Source of the DNA: Gordonia aichiensis NBRC 108223
GTDB lineage: Bacteria; Actinomycetota; Actinomycetes; Mycobacteriales; Mycobacteriaceae
Direction of reading: 5' to 3'
NCBI RefSeq assembly: GCF_000332975.1
Contig: NZ_BANR01000001.1
Span: forward strand, 1-64,000
DNA: 64,000 nucleotides
Made by a program: the position numbers and the translations under genes. The notes beneath the pieces were generated by a model, which saw nothing but the letters and a program-made list of their open reading frames with translations, did no database searches and was not told where the DNA came from. Positions 8,119 through 15,932 of this stretch are shown in pieces; the stretch's first letter is position 1, and every line of letters starts with the position of its first letter.

Positions 8119-9405
8119 TCAGGAAGCGACGCGGACGTGTCCGTGCGTGTCGTCGAGCGCTTCGACGATCGAGTCGGCGACGTACTTTGCGTCGGCGTCG
8201 ATTCCGAGGAATCGTCCCGATCCCCAGGTGTGCATCCATGGCAGTCCGATGAAGCTCAGGCCGGGTACCTGGGTGATTCCACGCGTTTGCATGGGACGCC
8301 CCCCGCCGTCGAACGCACTCGCTTCGATCCAGCGGTAATCCGGTCGGAAACCGATCGCCCACACGATGCTGGTGACGCCCGATTCGATGAGATCGAGATG
8401 TGTGGGCTCAGCGTCGGGCTGCCACACGGGTTCGTATCGCGACGGTGGAGGTGCTTGAATCTCGCGGGCGTCGATATAACGGTCGATGTCGGCGCAGATC
8501 GAGTTGTACACGGAATCGGCCTTGTCGAGCGCTGAGCGCAGCGTCGGCGCGAAGGTCAGTCCTGAGTCCTTGCCGCCCGTGAGCGAGCCGTAGAGCCGCA
8601 TGCCCTCTGTGGCGAACTGGCGGAGGTCGACGTCGCGGCCACCGTCTCGACCCGTCACGTAATGGTTTGTCTTCTCCTGTGCCGCTTTGCCTCCCGGGTA
8701 CTGTGCGGTGGGGGTGTCGTACAGGCCCATCTCCGCCAACCAGGTCATGCAATCTCGTCCGCGATAGCGTCTGGCAACTCGCGGTGCACTGCCCACCGCC
8801 AGGTGTACCTGACGGCCGGCCAGGTGGAGATCCTCCGCGATCTGCGCGCCTGACTGTCCACTTCCGACGACGAGGACCGCGCCGTCGGGTAGTTGCCCGG
8901 GAGCGAAGTACTCCTCGGAATGCACCTGGTGCACCGAAGGATCGAGTGTCGACGCGTACGGCGGGATGACTGGCAGCGGATAACCGCCGGTGGCCACCAC
9001 GACCTGATCGCACTGCAGTAGTTCGACGTCGCCGCCGGACTGCAGGGTGAGTTCGAATGTTGCCGAGTCGATCTGACGTAGCCGGGATACCGTCGTATGC
9101 GTGCGGATCGGGGCGTCGAATGTCTCGAGCCACCCGCCCAGCCACGTGACGACCTCGTCTCGGGTCATGAAGCCGTCGGGGTCGGGACCGTCATAGGCGT
9201 AGCCGGGGAGGCGGCAGTGCCAGTTCGGAGTGACGAGAGTGAAGTTGTCCCACCGTGCGTCGGCCCAGGCGTGCGTCGGTGTCTTCGACTCCACCACGAC
9301 GTGCTCCACCTGTGCCTGGCTGAGATACCAGCTGACCGACAGACCCGCCTGTCCGCCTCCGACGATGACAACCGGCACATGAATGGCCTGCGTGGGCGCG
9401 CTCAT
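8119..9405 (-). CDS. Flavin-dependent oxidoreductase, Nit1C (MSMEG_0569 family)
   Basis: A 428-aa class B-like flavoprotein. The FAD-binding GGGQAG lies at residues 16-21 (VVIVGGGQAGLSVSWYL) and the NAD(P)H-binding GSGQSG at 181-186. The second Rossmann arrangement resembles flavin monooxygenase/Baeyer-Villiger relatives. A C-terminal block (ITQVPGLSFIGLPWMHTWGS) is typical of this family. ATG 9405 overlaps the stop of the upstream small gene (ATGA), so the long upstream extension of the frame is not coding. In Nit1C it is presumed to oxidise the nitrile/cyanide-derived substrate; that role is inference. Confidence 0.9.
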   Translation of the reverse strand: MSAPTQAIHVPVVIVGGGQAGLSVSWYLSQAQVEHVVVESKTPTHAWADARWDNFTLVTPNWHCRLPGYAYDGPDPDGFMTRDEVVTWLGGWLETFDAPIRTHTTVSRLRQIDSATFELTLQSGGDVELLQCDQVVVATGGYPLPVIPPYASTLDPSVHQVHSEEYFAPGQLPDGAVLVVGSGQSGAQIAEDLHLAGRQVHLAVGSAPRVARRYRGRDCMTWLAEMGLYDTPTAQYPGGKAAQEKTNHYVTGRDGGRDVDLRQFATEGMRLYGSLTGGKDSGLTFAPTLRSALDKADSVYNSICADIDRYIDAREIQAPPPSRYEPVWQPDAEPTHLDLIESGVTSIVWAIGFRPDYRWIEASAFDGGGRPMQTRGITQVPGLSFIGLPWMHTWGSGRFLGIDADAKYVADSIVEALDDTHGHVRVAS

Positions 9406-9719
9406 GAGGCAGCCTGGGAGTTCGGGGTGGCGGGAAGGGGCGGATACATGTCGACGATGTGCACACGTGCATCGGACTCGAACCGTTGTGCCGTGCCGGT
9501 GATCTCGTCGATCGTCGCTGCCGCGGAGGTGCACGCGAATCCGTACTTGGCGCGCACCCGCTCTGCGGCCTCGCGCAAAGCAGTGGTGCACCTTTGGCAG
9601 AAGTCGGCGACCGAGTAGTCGTCGCCGGCTCGGAGGTGATCGTGCATCACGAGACTCGGTGAGTAGCAGTTCTGCGTGGCTCCATCGGGCCACCGGACCA
9701 CAAACGTCATTTCAGGCAT
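9402..9719 (-). CDS. Small Nit1C protein (MSMEG_0570 family)
   Basis: A 105-aa protein (start MPEMTFVVRWPDG) with a CxxC pair (FCQRCTTALREAAERV) in its middle. No membrane segment or signal peptide is visible. It is recognised by position and general character as the MSMEG_0570 family, described as a nitrogen-starvation response protein. The start overlaps the 3' end of the nitrilase gene by 8 nt, and the stop overlaps the flavoprotein start. The longer open frame that continues upstream to 10112 is a shadow of the nitrilase gene. Biochemical function is unknown. Confidence 0.82.
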   Translation of the reverse strand: MPEMTFVVRWPDGATQNCYSPSLVMHDHLRAGDDYSVADFCQRCTTALREAAERVRAKYGFACTSAAATIDEITGTAQRFESDARVHIVDMYPPLPATPNSQAAS

Positions 9720-10611
9720 GGGCCAGATCCCTCCACCCTGTGGTGCCGGTCGCGTCGAGTTCGGTGAGTGGTCCGTAGACGTCGGGACGGCGGTCGCGGA
9801 GGTGGAACATTCCGCCGCGCATCGTCGTGAACGTCTCCGCGATGTTGATGTCGGCGACAGCCATACCCTCCGACAGCAGGGTGGTCGCCAGTACGTTGCC
9901 GCCGGGGTCGACGATCTTGGCGTTGGCGACGTAGCGCAACGATCCGAACGTTCCGGACTGGTTAGAAGCGATCCAGAACACCTGGTTGTCGAGCGCTCGC
10001 GCGGCGTCGAACAGGTTGAATCGGTAGGTCCAGCGGTCTTCCTGCAGGTTCTCCGCCGTCGCGGTACGGGCGGCAGGCCACGCCGACAGGCTGGCGATGA
10101 TCTCGGCGCCATCGAGGGCCATCAACCGTGCGGCCTCGGGAAATGCCTTGTCGTAACAGATCTGGAGTCCCACACGTCCGACGGGTGTGTCGAAGACGCC
10201 ATACCGGTTACCCGACGAGTACGACATGTTCTCGCCCAGGGGCTGATGCACCTTGCGGTAGCTACCGTAGATGTGTGTGCCGTCGAGAACCGCTGCTGCG
10301 TTGTACCGGGTCTCGCCGTCGTCGGCGAGCTCACAGAAGCCGATCGCGATGACCATGTCCCCGACGATTGCCTGCACACGCTGGATTTCTGGTCCGGCGA
10401 GTGTGATCGCAGGCGGAAGCGATCGTGTCGTGTTCTTGATGGTGTCGCCATGATTGCCCAGTGACGAGAGGTAGCCACCGATCGCCGCCTCGGGGAACAC
10501 GAGGAAGTCGACGCCCGCACGCCTCGCCTCGGCGACGAAGTGTTCGATGGTTGCGTAGTTCTGTTCGAGATCGCGCGAGAAGTTCGCTGCAACGGCTGCC
10601 ACTCTGGTCAT
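9712..10611 (-). CDS. Nit1-type nitrilase of the Nit1C cluster (MSMEG_0571 family)
   Basis: A 299-aa nitrilase with the complete catalytic triad: E41 (LVFPEAAIGGY), K120 (SYRKVHQP) and C152 (LQICYDKAFPEAAR). The family hydrolyses nitriles to acids and ammonia. Nit1 enzymes of this cluster have been linked to bacterial growth on cyanide as nitrogen source. It is cytoplasmic and normally oligomeric. It is the second gene transcribed in the cluster and overlaps the next gene by 8 nt. A paralogue lacking two of the three catalytic residues lies four genes further on, which may be a partner. Confidence 0.93.
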   Translation of the reverse strand: MTRVAAVAANFSRDLEQNYATIEHFVAEARRAGVDFLVFPEAAIGGYLSSLGNHGDTIKNTTRSLPPAITLAGPEIQRVQAIVGDMVIAIGFCELADDGETRYNAAAVLDGTHIYGSYRKVHQPLGENMSYSSGNRYGVFDTPVGRVGLQICYDKAFPEAARLMALDGAEIIASLSAWPAARTATAENLQEDRWTYRFNLFDAARALDNQVFWIASNQSGTFGSLRYVANAKIVDPGGNVLATTLLSEGMAVADINIAETFTTMRGGMFHLRDRRPDVYGPLTELDATGTTGWRDLAHA

Positions 10612-10656
10612 GTCAACTCCGGAACATGGTCGAAGTATGTTGTGCGCATCGTCATG

Positions 10657-11181
10657 TCACACCATGTAGGTCGAGTTGATGATCGCGCCCTTACGGGCGT
10701 AGTGGATGACTGCATCCTGCACGTCGAGTGGATGGGCGGGGATCACACCCTCGATGAGGTCTTCTTCTCGACCGCCGTGCAATGCCAGTCCGAACCGGCA
10801 GCAGAAGACGGTTCCGCCCTCGGCGATGAACGTGGCCAGGGAGTCGTTGATGTTCTGCTCGCCTGGGAAGCCGGAGTCGCCTGTCTTCGGGAAGCCGCGT
10901 GTGGCAAGGCAATTGATGGCACCCGGACCGTAGAAGTAGATCGCCGACTCGAAACCCTTGCGGAGTGCCCGGGTGGCTTGTAGGACTGCGACGAATGACA
11001 CTGACGACTCGTGGGCGATGCCGTGTACCAGGGTGAAGTAGGTTTCGCCGTCCTCTGCCTGGTAGTCGGGGAAGATCTTCGTCCCGCCGTAGATGTTCGA
11101 GCCCTTGGGCAGGGAGGGATGGGGAATTTCGTTGAGGGACTTGGTGATGTTGTCGCTGATCGACGCGTCGAAGGAAGGCAC
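10657..11181 (-). CDS. DsrE-like Nit1C protein (MSMEG_0572/Sll0783 family)
   Basis: The first gene of the cluster, 174 aa. The central part (YFTLVHGIAHESSVSF, ESAIYFYGPGAINC) looks like a DsrE/YchN-type alpha-beta fold, with a strongly conserved-looking double cysteine C127-C128 (VFCCRFGLALHG). The Sll0783 family is named as a nitrogen-starvation response protein from cyanobacterial work. A 45-nt gap separates it from the nitrilase gene. Its upstream region (11182-11377) should contain the promoter of the whole cluster. Confidence 0.87.
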   Translation of the reverse strand: MPSFDASISDNITKSLNEIPHPSLPKGSNIYGGTKIFPDYQAEDGETYFTLVHGIAHESSVSFVAVLQATRALRKGFESAIYFYGPGAINCLATRGFPKTGDSGFPGEQNINDSLATFIAEGGTVFCCRFGLALHGGREEDLIEGVIPAHPLDVQDAVIHYARKGAIINSTYMV

Positions 11182-11200
11182 GATGCTCCTCGGGGTGCTG

Positions 11201-11216
11201 CCGCGAGTTCTCGCGG
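11201..11216. promoter_or_regulatory. 16-bp palindrome CCGCGAGTTCTCGCGG upstream of the Nit1C cluster
   Basis: The arms CCGCGAG and CTCGCGG are perfect inverted repeats around TT, placed 20-35 bp upstream of the first Nit1C ATG. A second related palindrome, CTCGCGAG, follows at 11244-11251. The position is that of a repressor site or a leader hairpin. No regulator can be assigned. Confidence 0.35.
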
Positions 11217-11320
11217 GAGTGAACGATGGTGAGGCGACACTGCCTCGCGAGTGGAGCCGTCACCCGCTCTGTGGCGGTACTTGGTCGTTCCGGCTACATC
11301 AGCTAGTTCACGCTCGAAGT

Positions 11321-11336
11321 ATTTCGTGGTGGTTAC
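11321..11336 (-). promoter_or_regulatory. Possible GlnR-type nitrogen box upstream of Nit1C
   Basis: On the minus strand the sequence reads GTAAC-CACCAC-GAAAT. This is close to the actinobacterial GlnR a-site/b-site pattern GTnAC-n6-GAAAC, with one mismatch in the last base. It lies about 140 bp upstream of the first Nit1C gene. A nitrogen-control site is plausible for a nitrile/cyanide cluster, but a short match of this kind can arise by chance. Confidence 0.3.
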
Positions 11337-11377
11337 GCGCGGAATAACTCATGGGCCTCGGCGCGCAACAATGGTTA

Positions 11378-11974
11378 TCAGCGGTCTGGTTTGAGCAGCT
11401 GGTCGATCAGCGGGCCGACGTCCTCGGCCAGTTCGTCGACGGTCGCGTCGGCGATCTCGGGACGCCGGAACACGTACCTCATGGTGACGAGGCTGAGCAT
11501 CTGCCCGGCGACGAGGACGAGCCGGCGGTCTCGATCGTCGGCCGCGACGATGTCGCCGAGCGCGAGATGCGCAACGCCAACATAGAAATCCACCATGCGC
11601 TTCGACACTTCCTCGTCGGTGACTGCAATCCTCAGCAGTGCGATGGCCCGTTGTCGCTGCGCGTCGTCGTCGTCCCAGAGACGCAGCGCGCGGCGGACGA
11701 AATCCCGCCCCGGATGCGACGCGTCCAGTGGGGTATCGAGGAACAGTGCCGTCGGGTCGACGTCGGGTCGCAGGGCCTCGACCGTCAGGGCACGTTTGTT
11801 GCCGAAGTAGTGGTGGATCAGGGCGGCGTCGACTCCCGCACGGCCGGCAATCGCCCGCATGGTGGTCCGCTCGAAACCTCTCTCTGACAGAAGCTCTCGG
11901 CTCGCGGAAAGGATGGCGTTGCGCGTGGCAGCGGAATCCGAAGACGGGGGCCGTCCGGTTCTTCGGCCGCTCAC
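11378..11974 (-). CDS. TetR/AcrR family regulator of the export operon
   Basis: A 198-aa TetR repressor. The HTH is at residues about 18-65 (AILSASRELLSERGFERTT, MRAIAGRAGVDAALIHHYF). The C-terminal domain resembles the exporter-associated type (KRALTVEALRPDVDP). It is the last gene of a four-gene operon, with a 4-nt overlap with the upstream ATPase gene, so it is made together with the exporter and likely represses the whole operon from the promoter upstream of 14755. Confidence 0.9.
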   Translation of the reverse strand: MSGRRTGRPPSSDSAATRNAILSASRELLSERGFERTTMRAIAGRAGVDAALIHHYFGNKRALTVEALRPDVDPTALFLDTPLDASHPGRDFVRRALRLWDDDDAQRQRAIALLRIAVTDEEVSKRMVDFYVGVAHLALGDIVAADDRDRRLVLVAGQMLSLVTMRYVFRRPEIADATVDELAEDVGPLIDQLLKPDR

Positions 11975-12846
11975 GCTGATGTGCTCTGCCTGGCCAACGA
12001 CAGCATCTTCTCCTCGATGGTCGCGGGCACTGTGGTCACGCTTGCATGTATGTCTGCGGTGTCGAAGACCTGCTCGAGTTGCGCGGGGTCGGTGTCGACG
12101 ACCCGGATCGAGGTTCCGGACAGGATCACGGGCACGTCGGCGTCGTTGAGTGCGGAGAAGGTGTTCGCCCAGTCGTCGGTGTCGACCTGCACGGCCCTGG
12201 TGTCACCGATGATGTCCTTCTCACTGCCCTGTGCCACGAGTTTTCCCGATGACATGAGCAGCAGACGGTCGCACTCCTGCGCCTCCTCCATGTAGTGCGT
12301 GGTCACCAGGACGGCTGTGCCCCGGTCCGATTCGCCCCGAATCGTATCCCACAGTCGCGCGCGTGAGAGTGCGTCGACGCCCGACGTCGGCTCGTCGAGG
12401 ATCAACGCGTCAGGAGTGTGTGCCAGTGCCACCAGAAAAGCGATCCGACGCTGCGCTCCGAGGGACAATGAACCGATGATCGTGTTCTGGTGTGCTGCGA
12501 GGTCCTCGGGGAGTTCCGGCACTGCGACACCGTAGGCTCCGGCTGAGAACTCGAGATTCTCACGGACGGTGAGATCGCGATAGAGTCCGAGATTCTGTGG
12601 TACATAACCCAATCGGGCTCGTCGGCCCTGATCGGGCGGACCGTCGAACAGGGTTACCGAGCCGCCTGTGGGTCGTAGCAGCCCGAGCAGCATGCGGATG
12701 AGCGTTGTCTTACCGGCACCGTTGGCGCCGAGCAGTCCGACGACCTCACCGCCGCCGACACTCATCGAAACGTCGGCGACGGCAGTGAAGTCGCCGAAGC
12801 GCTTCGTCACCTGGTCGGCAGCGAGCAGGGGGCGGTCGGCGGTCAT
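11971..12846 (-). CDS. ABC exporter ATP-binding protein, second ATPase of the operon
   Basis: A 291-aa ABC ATPase: Walker A GANGAGKTT, signature-like LSLGAQRRI, Walker [14 protein letters not shown]-loop VLVTTHYME. The last 80 residues are the DrrA-like extension. It overlaps the preceding ATPase gene and the following tetR gene by 4 nt each. Together with the ATPase at 12843-13679 it forms a pair equivalent to the two halves of E. coli YbhF. The role is energising export of a hydrophobic compound across the inner membrane. Confidence 0.9.
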   Translation of the reverse strand: MTADRPLLAADQVTKRFGDFTAVADVSMSVGGGEVVGLLGANGAGKTTLIRMLLGLLRPTGGSVTLFDGPPDQGRRARLGYVPQNLGLYRDLTVRENLEFSAGAYGVAVPELPEDLAAHQNTIIGSLSLGAQRRIAFLVALAHTPDALILDEPTSGVDALSRARLWDTIRGESDRGTAVLVTTHYMEEAQECDRLLLMSSGKLVAQGSEKDIIGDTRAVQVDTDDWANTFSALNDADVPVILSGTSIRVVDTDPAQLEQVFDTADIHASVTTVPATIEEKMLSLARQSTSA

Positions 12847-13679
12847 CGCGCACCTGCTGAAACGAGTTGGCGTCGTAGTGACAGCGAGATCACGATGTCC
12901 TCCAGGTCGGGGTCTACGGTGGTGGCTCCCGCAGGGGGCCGCTCGGCTGAGTCCTCGGGCCAGTACTCGTGACGCTCATGTCCTCGACGCCACGACCATT
13001 CGCGTCGGACCGGGTGAGGTGACGAGGTGATGATTCCGGTGAATCCTGCGCGTACGTCGGCGTACGAACCCTGCGCCAGCGTGCGGCCTTCGTCGAGGAC
13101 GAGTAGCTGTGCTGCACGTTCTGCCTCGTCGAGATAGGTCGTCGACATGATCACCGCCGAGCCTGCTGCAGCGGACTCGGAGATCATGCGCCACAGATCG
13201 ATTCGACTCACCGGGTCGACGCCGGTGCTCGGTTCGTCGAGGATGACAAGACGCGGTCGGTGAATGAGCGCCATCGACGTGGCGAGCTTGCGCCGCATGC
13301 CGCCCGAGAGTGCGCCGGCCGGTCGGTCAGTGGCCACGGTGAGTCCTGCGCGCTCGATCATCTCGTCACGACGTGCGACGAGTTCGTCGCCCCGCAGGCC
13401 GTACATCTCGCCGACGAAGTCGAGGTTCTCCCGCACGGTGAGTGCGGCCCAGCACCCGGGACCGGCGGGAAGGTACCCGAGGTGCTGTTTGTCCGGTGAC
13501 GTGATCGTCCCGGAGTCGCAGACCACCTCGCGCGCAAGAGCTCGCAGGAGCGTCGTCTTGCCTGCGCCGTCACCGCCGACCGCAGCCAGAATCGTTCCGT
13601 CGGTGAGTTCGACCGACACGTTCTCGAGAGCGACGGTGTCGCCGAAGCGAACGGTCACCGACGACGCCGCGGCGATCAT
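12843..13679 (-). CDS. ABC exporter ATP-binding protein, first ATPase of the operon
   Basis: A 278-aa ABC ATPase with the unusual Walker A GGDGAGKTT (GPDGAGKTT is typical of the N-terminal half of YbhF-like proteins), signature LSGGMRRKLA, Walker B LVILDEPSTGVD and a degenerate H-loop where the expected His is replaced (MSTTYLDE). The missing switch histidine suggests an asymmetric pair in which this ATPase is the degenerate site. The gene overlaps its neighbours by 4 nt on both sides. Confidence 0.88.
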   Translation of the reverse strand: MIAAASSVTVRFGDTVALENVSVELTDGTILAAVGGDGAGKTTLLRALAREVVCDSGTITSPDKQHLGYLPAGPGCWAALTVRENLDFVGEMYGLRGDELVARRDEMIERAGLTVATDRPAGALSGGMRRKLATSMALIHRPRLVILDEPSTGVDPVSRIDLWRMISESAAAGSAVIMSTTYLDEAERAAQLLVLDEGRTLAQGSYADVRAGFTGIITSSPHPVRREWSWRRGHERHEYWPEDSAERPPAGATTVDPDLEDIVISLSLRRQLVSAGAR

Positions 13680-14755
13680 GACGCCGTACCGCTGGTCGTA
13701 TCCGTATGCCCTTGTGCCGGTACGTCCTTATGTGCATTGGGCGCCAGATCGCGACGGAAACGCAGTGTCGCGGCGGTGAATACGACGACGGCCATCACCG
13801 CCAGAACCAGTAGCGGGACCCAGAGCGAGCCGATTGATGCGCCTCGGATCATGACGCCTTGCGAGATCATCGTGAAGTAGGTGAGCGGGAGTAGGTAGCC
13901 GATCCAGCGGACCCCGGCCGCCATGGCGTCGAGCGGAAATATCATGCCCGACAACAGGATTTGTGGCATGAGAAACAGAAAGGCGGTTTGGATGGCCTGC
14001 CCGGTGGTCTGCGAGATGGTGGAGATCAGCACGCCGAGTCCGAGGACGACGAACAGAAATAGTGCAGCGCCGAGTGCGAAGACCCCGACATTGCCGTTGA
14101 ACGGCACACCGAAAAGCCACATGCCGAGCACGGTCACGATGATCATGTCGATGGCCGCGAGAAGGAAGTAGGGCGCTATCTTGCCGAGAATCACCTGGCT
14201 GGGCTTGATCGGCATGACGGCCAGCTGTTCGAGGGTTCCTGCCTCACGTTCGCGTACCAACCCGATGCTGGTGACGATCGTGCCGATGAAGGTGAGGATG
14301 AGGCCGATGATCGCGGGGACCATGACCCACGATGTCTTGAGTTCCGGGTTGAACAGCACGTGGACCTTGACGCTGTTGCCCATCTTGTTGAGCAAGCCCG
14401 ATGTTGCTTGGGCGCCAAACAGATTCGATCCGTCGAGCAGGGCTTCGACTGGCGGTTGGCCTGGTGTGCTGCGCCCGGTGACGAAGGCGGTGTCGACCTT
14501 GTTGTCGCGCAGCAGCTCCGTGGCGTCGGCCTCGGTGCCGTCGGTGTCAACGGTCGTGACGTCGAAATACTCCGGCAACGACTTCGCGAACTGCGTTGCC
14601 TGCGGGCCGACGACCGCAGTCGTCGACGACGACACGTAGAAATTGGCCGCGTACCCGAAGATCACGAGTAGCAGCAGCGGTAGTACGACCAACATCGCCA
14701 GGGTGCGCGGATCGCGCCGTAACTCGCGGAATTCCTTCAGGATCATCGCTCGCAT
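13676..14755 (-). CDS. ABC-2 type exporter permease
   Basis: A 359-aa membrane protein. One N-terminal membrane segment (TLAMLVVLPLLLLVIFGYA) is followed by an extracytoplasmic domain of about 150 residues and then by five further hydrophobic segments, the YhhJ/YbhR/YbhS architecture. The ATG at 14755 (MRAMILKEFRELRRDPRT) is chosen because the amphipathic KEFRELRRDPRT stretch is the conserved N-terminus of this family. It is the first gene of the operon. No HlyD-type adaptor gene is present beside it, as expected for an organism without a Gram-negative outer membrane. Confidence 0.9.
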   Translation of the reverse strand: MRAMILKEFRELRRDPRTLAMLVVLPLLLLVIFGYAANFYVSSSTTAVVGPQATQFAKSLPEYFDVTTVDTDGTEADATELLRDNKVDTAFVTGRSTPGQPPVEALLDGSNLFGAQATSGLLNKMGNSVKVHVLFNPELKTSWVMVPAIIGLILTFIGTIVTSIGLVREREAGTLEQLAVMPIKPSQVILGKIAPYFLLAAIDMIIVTVLGMWLFGVPFNGNVGVFALGAALFLFVVLGLGVLISTISQTTGQAIQTAFLFLMPQILLSGMIFPLDAMAAGVRWIGYLLPLTYFTMISQGVMIRGASIGSLWVPLLVLAVMAVVVFTAATLRFRRDLAPNAHKDVPAQGHTDTTSGTAS

Positions 14756-14773
14756 GTGGCGAGTGTAAGCACA

Positions 14774-14801
14774 ATGACCGCCAAAAGTCATCACCTGATG
14801 A
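14774..14801. promoter_or_regulatory. Inverted repeats upstream of export operon, possible TetR operator
   Basis: TCATC-ACCT-GATGA (14788-14801) is an inverted repeat about 35-45 bp upstream of the permease start. It overlaps a second one, ATGAC (14774-14778) with GTCAT (14787-14791). The position and dyad symmetry suit the operator of the TetR protein encoded at the end of the operon. This is inference. Confidence 0.35.
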
Positions 14802-14824
14802 ATTAAAAGTGCGGCGTGCATCGC

Positions 14825-14866
14825 ACGAACAGGGGGCGACGGCTGTTCGCCGTCGCCCCTGTTCGT
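14825..14866 (-). terminator. Strong hairpin terminator after the ring-cleaving dioxygenase gene
   Basis: A stem of about 18 bp with one bulged base: arm 14825-14843 pairs with arm 14849-14866 (GCCGTCGCC...TTCGT) around the loop TGTTC. On the minus strand it follows the dioxygenase stop codon at 14882 and is followed by an A/T-rich stretch (CTTTTAATT) about 20 nt later. It insulates the dioxygenase operon from the exporter operon. Confidence 0.75.
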
Positions 14867-14881
14867 CAGAACGTCAGGACA

Positions 14882-15838
14882 TCAGTCCTCGATCGTCTCC
14901 AGCTGTCCGAAGATCTCCTCGCGACGATCTTCGAACTGCGACGGGAGCTGGAAGCGCATGCCGAGTTCCTGCGGCGACTCGTCGCAATCCCAGCCGCCAT
15001 CGGCGTGGGTGACAGCGATCTCGAACAGTGCTCCACCCGGTGAACGCACATAGACCGACTTGAAGTACTTGCGGTCCTTGAGCTCGGAGATGTCGGTGTA
15101 GCCTGCACCTTCGATCTCGAACTTGAGCTCGTCCTGGTTCTCGAGGCTCGACGCATTCCATGCGAAGTGGTGGTAGGTGCCTGCGCCGTAGCTCCAGGTG
15201 CCCTGGTCGTCGGTGCGGTTGCCCACCAGCTCGACCCAGTTGCCCACCTTCTCGTTGCCGACGCGGAATGCGGCGCGGTCGCCGTCCTCGATGATGTCGC
15301 CCTGCGAGTAGAAGACATCCTCGGCGAAGTCGACCATCCGGTCCGGGGTGTGGGCGTGGATGCCGACACCGTGGATTCCGTGGATCGCATGCTCCTGCGG
15401 AACACCGTTGCCCGAGTAACCCTCACGTGCATCGTTGTCGTTGGTGACAAAGACGTACTCCAGGCCCGACGGATGACGGAATGCCAAGCGGCGCTGCCCG
15501 AACACCTCGATGTCCTGGACGTCCTTGACGTCGTGTTCGGTCAGACGGGAGTGCCAGTAGTCGAGCGAGTTGGTGGGCACCGACAGCAACACCTCACGCG
15601 CCTGGTTGGTGCCGGGCTTGCCGAAGCGACCCTGCTGCGCCCACGGGAAGGTGGTGATCACGCTCGACGGATCGCCGTTGGCGTTCGAGTAGTAGAGGTG
15701 GTAGATCGGCAGCGAGCCGTCGAACAGCACGGTGCGCTTGATGAAGCGCATACCGAGCGTCTTGACGTGGAAGTCGACGTCCTCCTGCGCGCCTGCGACG
15801 GAGAGGGTGACGTGGTGTGAACCTTCGACAAAGGCCAT
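14882..15838 (-). CDS. VOC-family ring-cleaving dioxygenase (PcpA/LinE/MhqO type)
   Basis: A 318-aa protein with two vicinal-oxygen-chelate modules. Candidate Fe(II) ligands fall where PcpA has them: His8/His9 (GSHHVTLS), His223/His224 (GTYHHFAWN) and Glu273 (ALFEIAVTH). The family opens hydroquinone-type rings by 1,2-cleavage to 4-hydroxymuconic semialdehyde or acyl-halide equivalents. It is the last gene of a minus-strand catabolic run (ADH, SDR, monooxygenase, dioxygenase) and has its own regulated-looking leader with an 18-bp direct repeat at 15857-15898. Downstream pathway enzymes (aldehyde dehydrogenase, maleylacetate reductase) lie on the plus strand of the island. Confidence 0.88.
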   Translation of the reverse strand: MAFVEGSHHVTLSVAGAQEDVDFHVKTLGMRFIKRTVLFDGSLPIYHLYYSNANGDPSSVITTFPWAQQGRFGKPGTNQAREVLLSVPTNSLDYWHSRLTEHDVKDVQDIEVFGQRRLAFRHPSGLEYVFVTNDNDAREGYSGNGVPQEHAIHGIHGVGIHAHTPDRMVDFAEDVFYSQGDIIEDGDRAAFRVGNEKVGNWVELVGNRTDDQGTWSYGAGTYHHFAWNASSLENQDELKFEIEGAGYTDISELKDRKYFKSVYVRSPGGALFEIAVTHADGGWDCDESPQELGMRFQLPSQFEDRREEIFGQLETIED

Positions 15839-15856
15839 GATTTCTTTCCTTTCAAT

Positions 15857-15898
15857 GGTGAAGCGAACTTCGTTCTGGTGGGTGAAGCGAACTTCGTT
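15857..15898 (-). promoter_or_regulatory. Two perfect 18-bp direct repeats in the leader of the dioxygenase gene
   Basis: GGTGAAGCGAACTTCGTT occurs at 15857-15874 and again at 15881-15898 with no mismatch, 24 bp apart. Each copy contains the dyad GAAG-CGAA-CTTC, which on the mRNA strand is a GAAG-UUCG-CUUC mini-hairpin. They lie 20-60 bp upstream of the start codon. They could be tandem operator sites or paired RNA hairpins in the 5' leader. Confidence 0.55.
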
Positions 15899-15932
15899 GT
15901 TATCCAGAGGTTTTTGAGTGGGTGATGGGCGA

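Noticed and set aside
9402-10112. 236-codon frame including the small Nit1C gene
   Set aside because: Only the last 105 codons (start 9719) are a gene; the rest overlaps the intact nitrilase gene in another frame.
14825-14866. Large hairpin considered as a transposon end
   Set aside because: A single copy directly after a stop codon with no transposase or target duplication; it fits a terminator.
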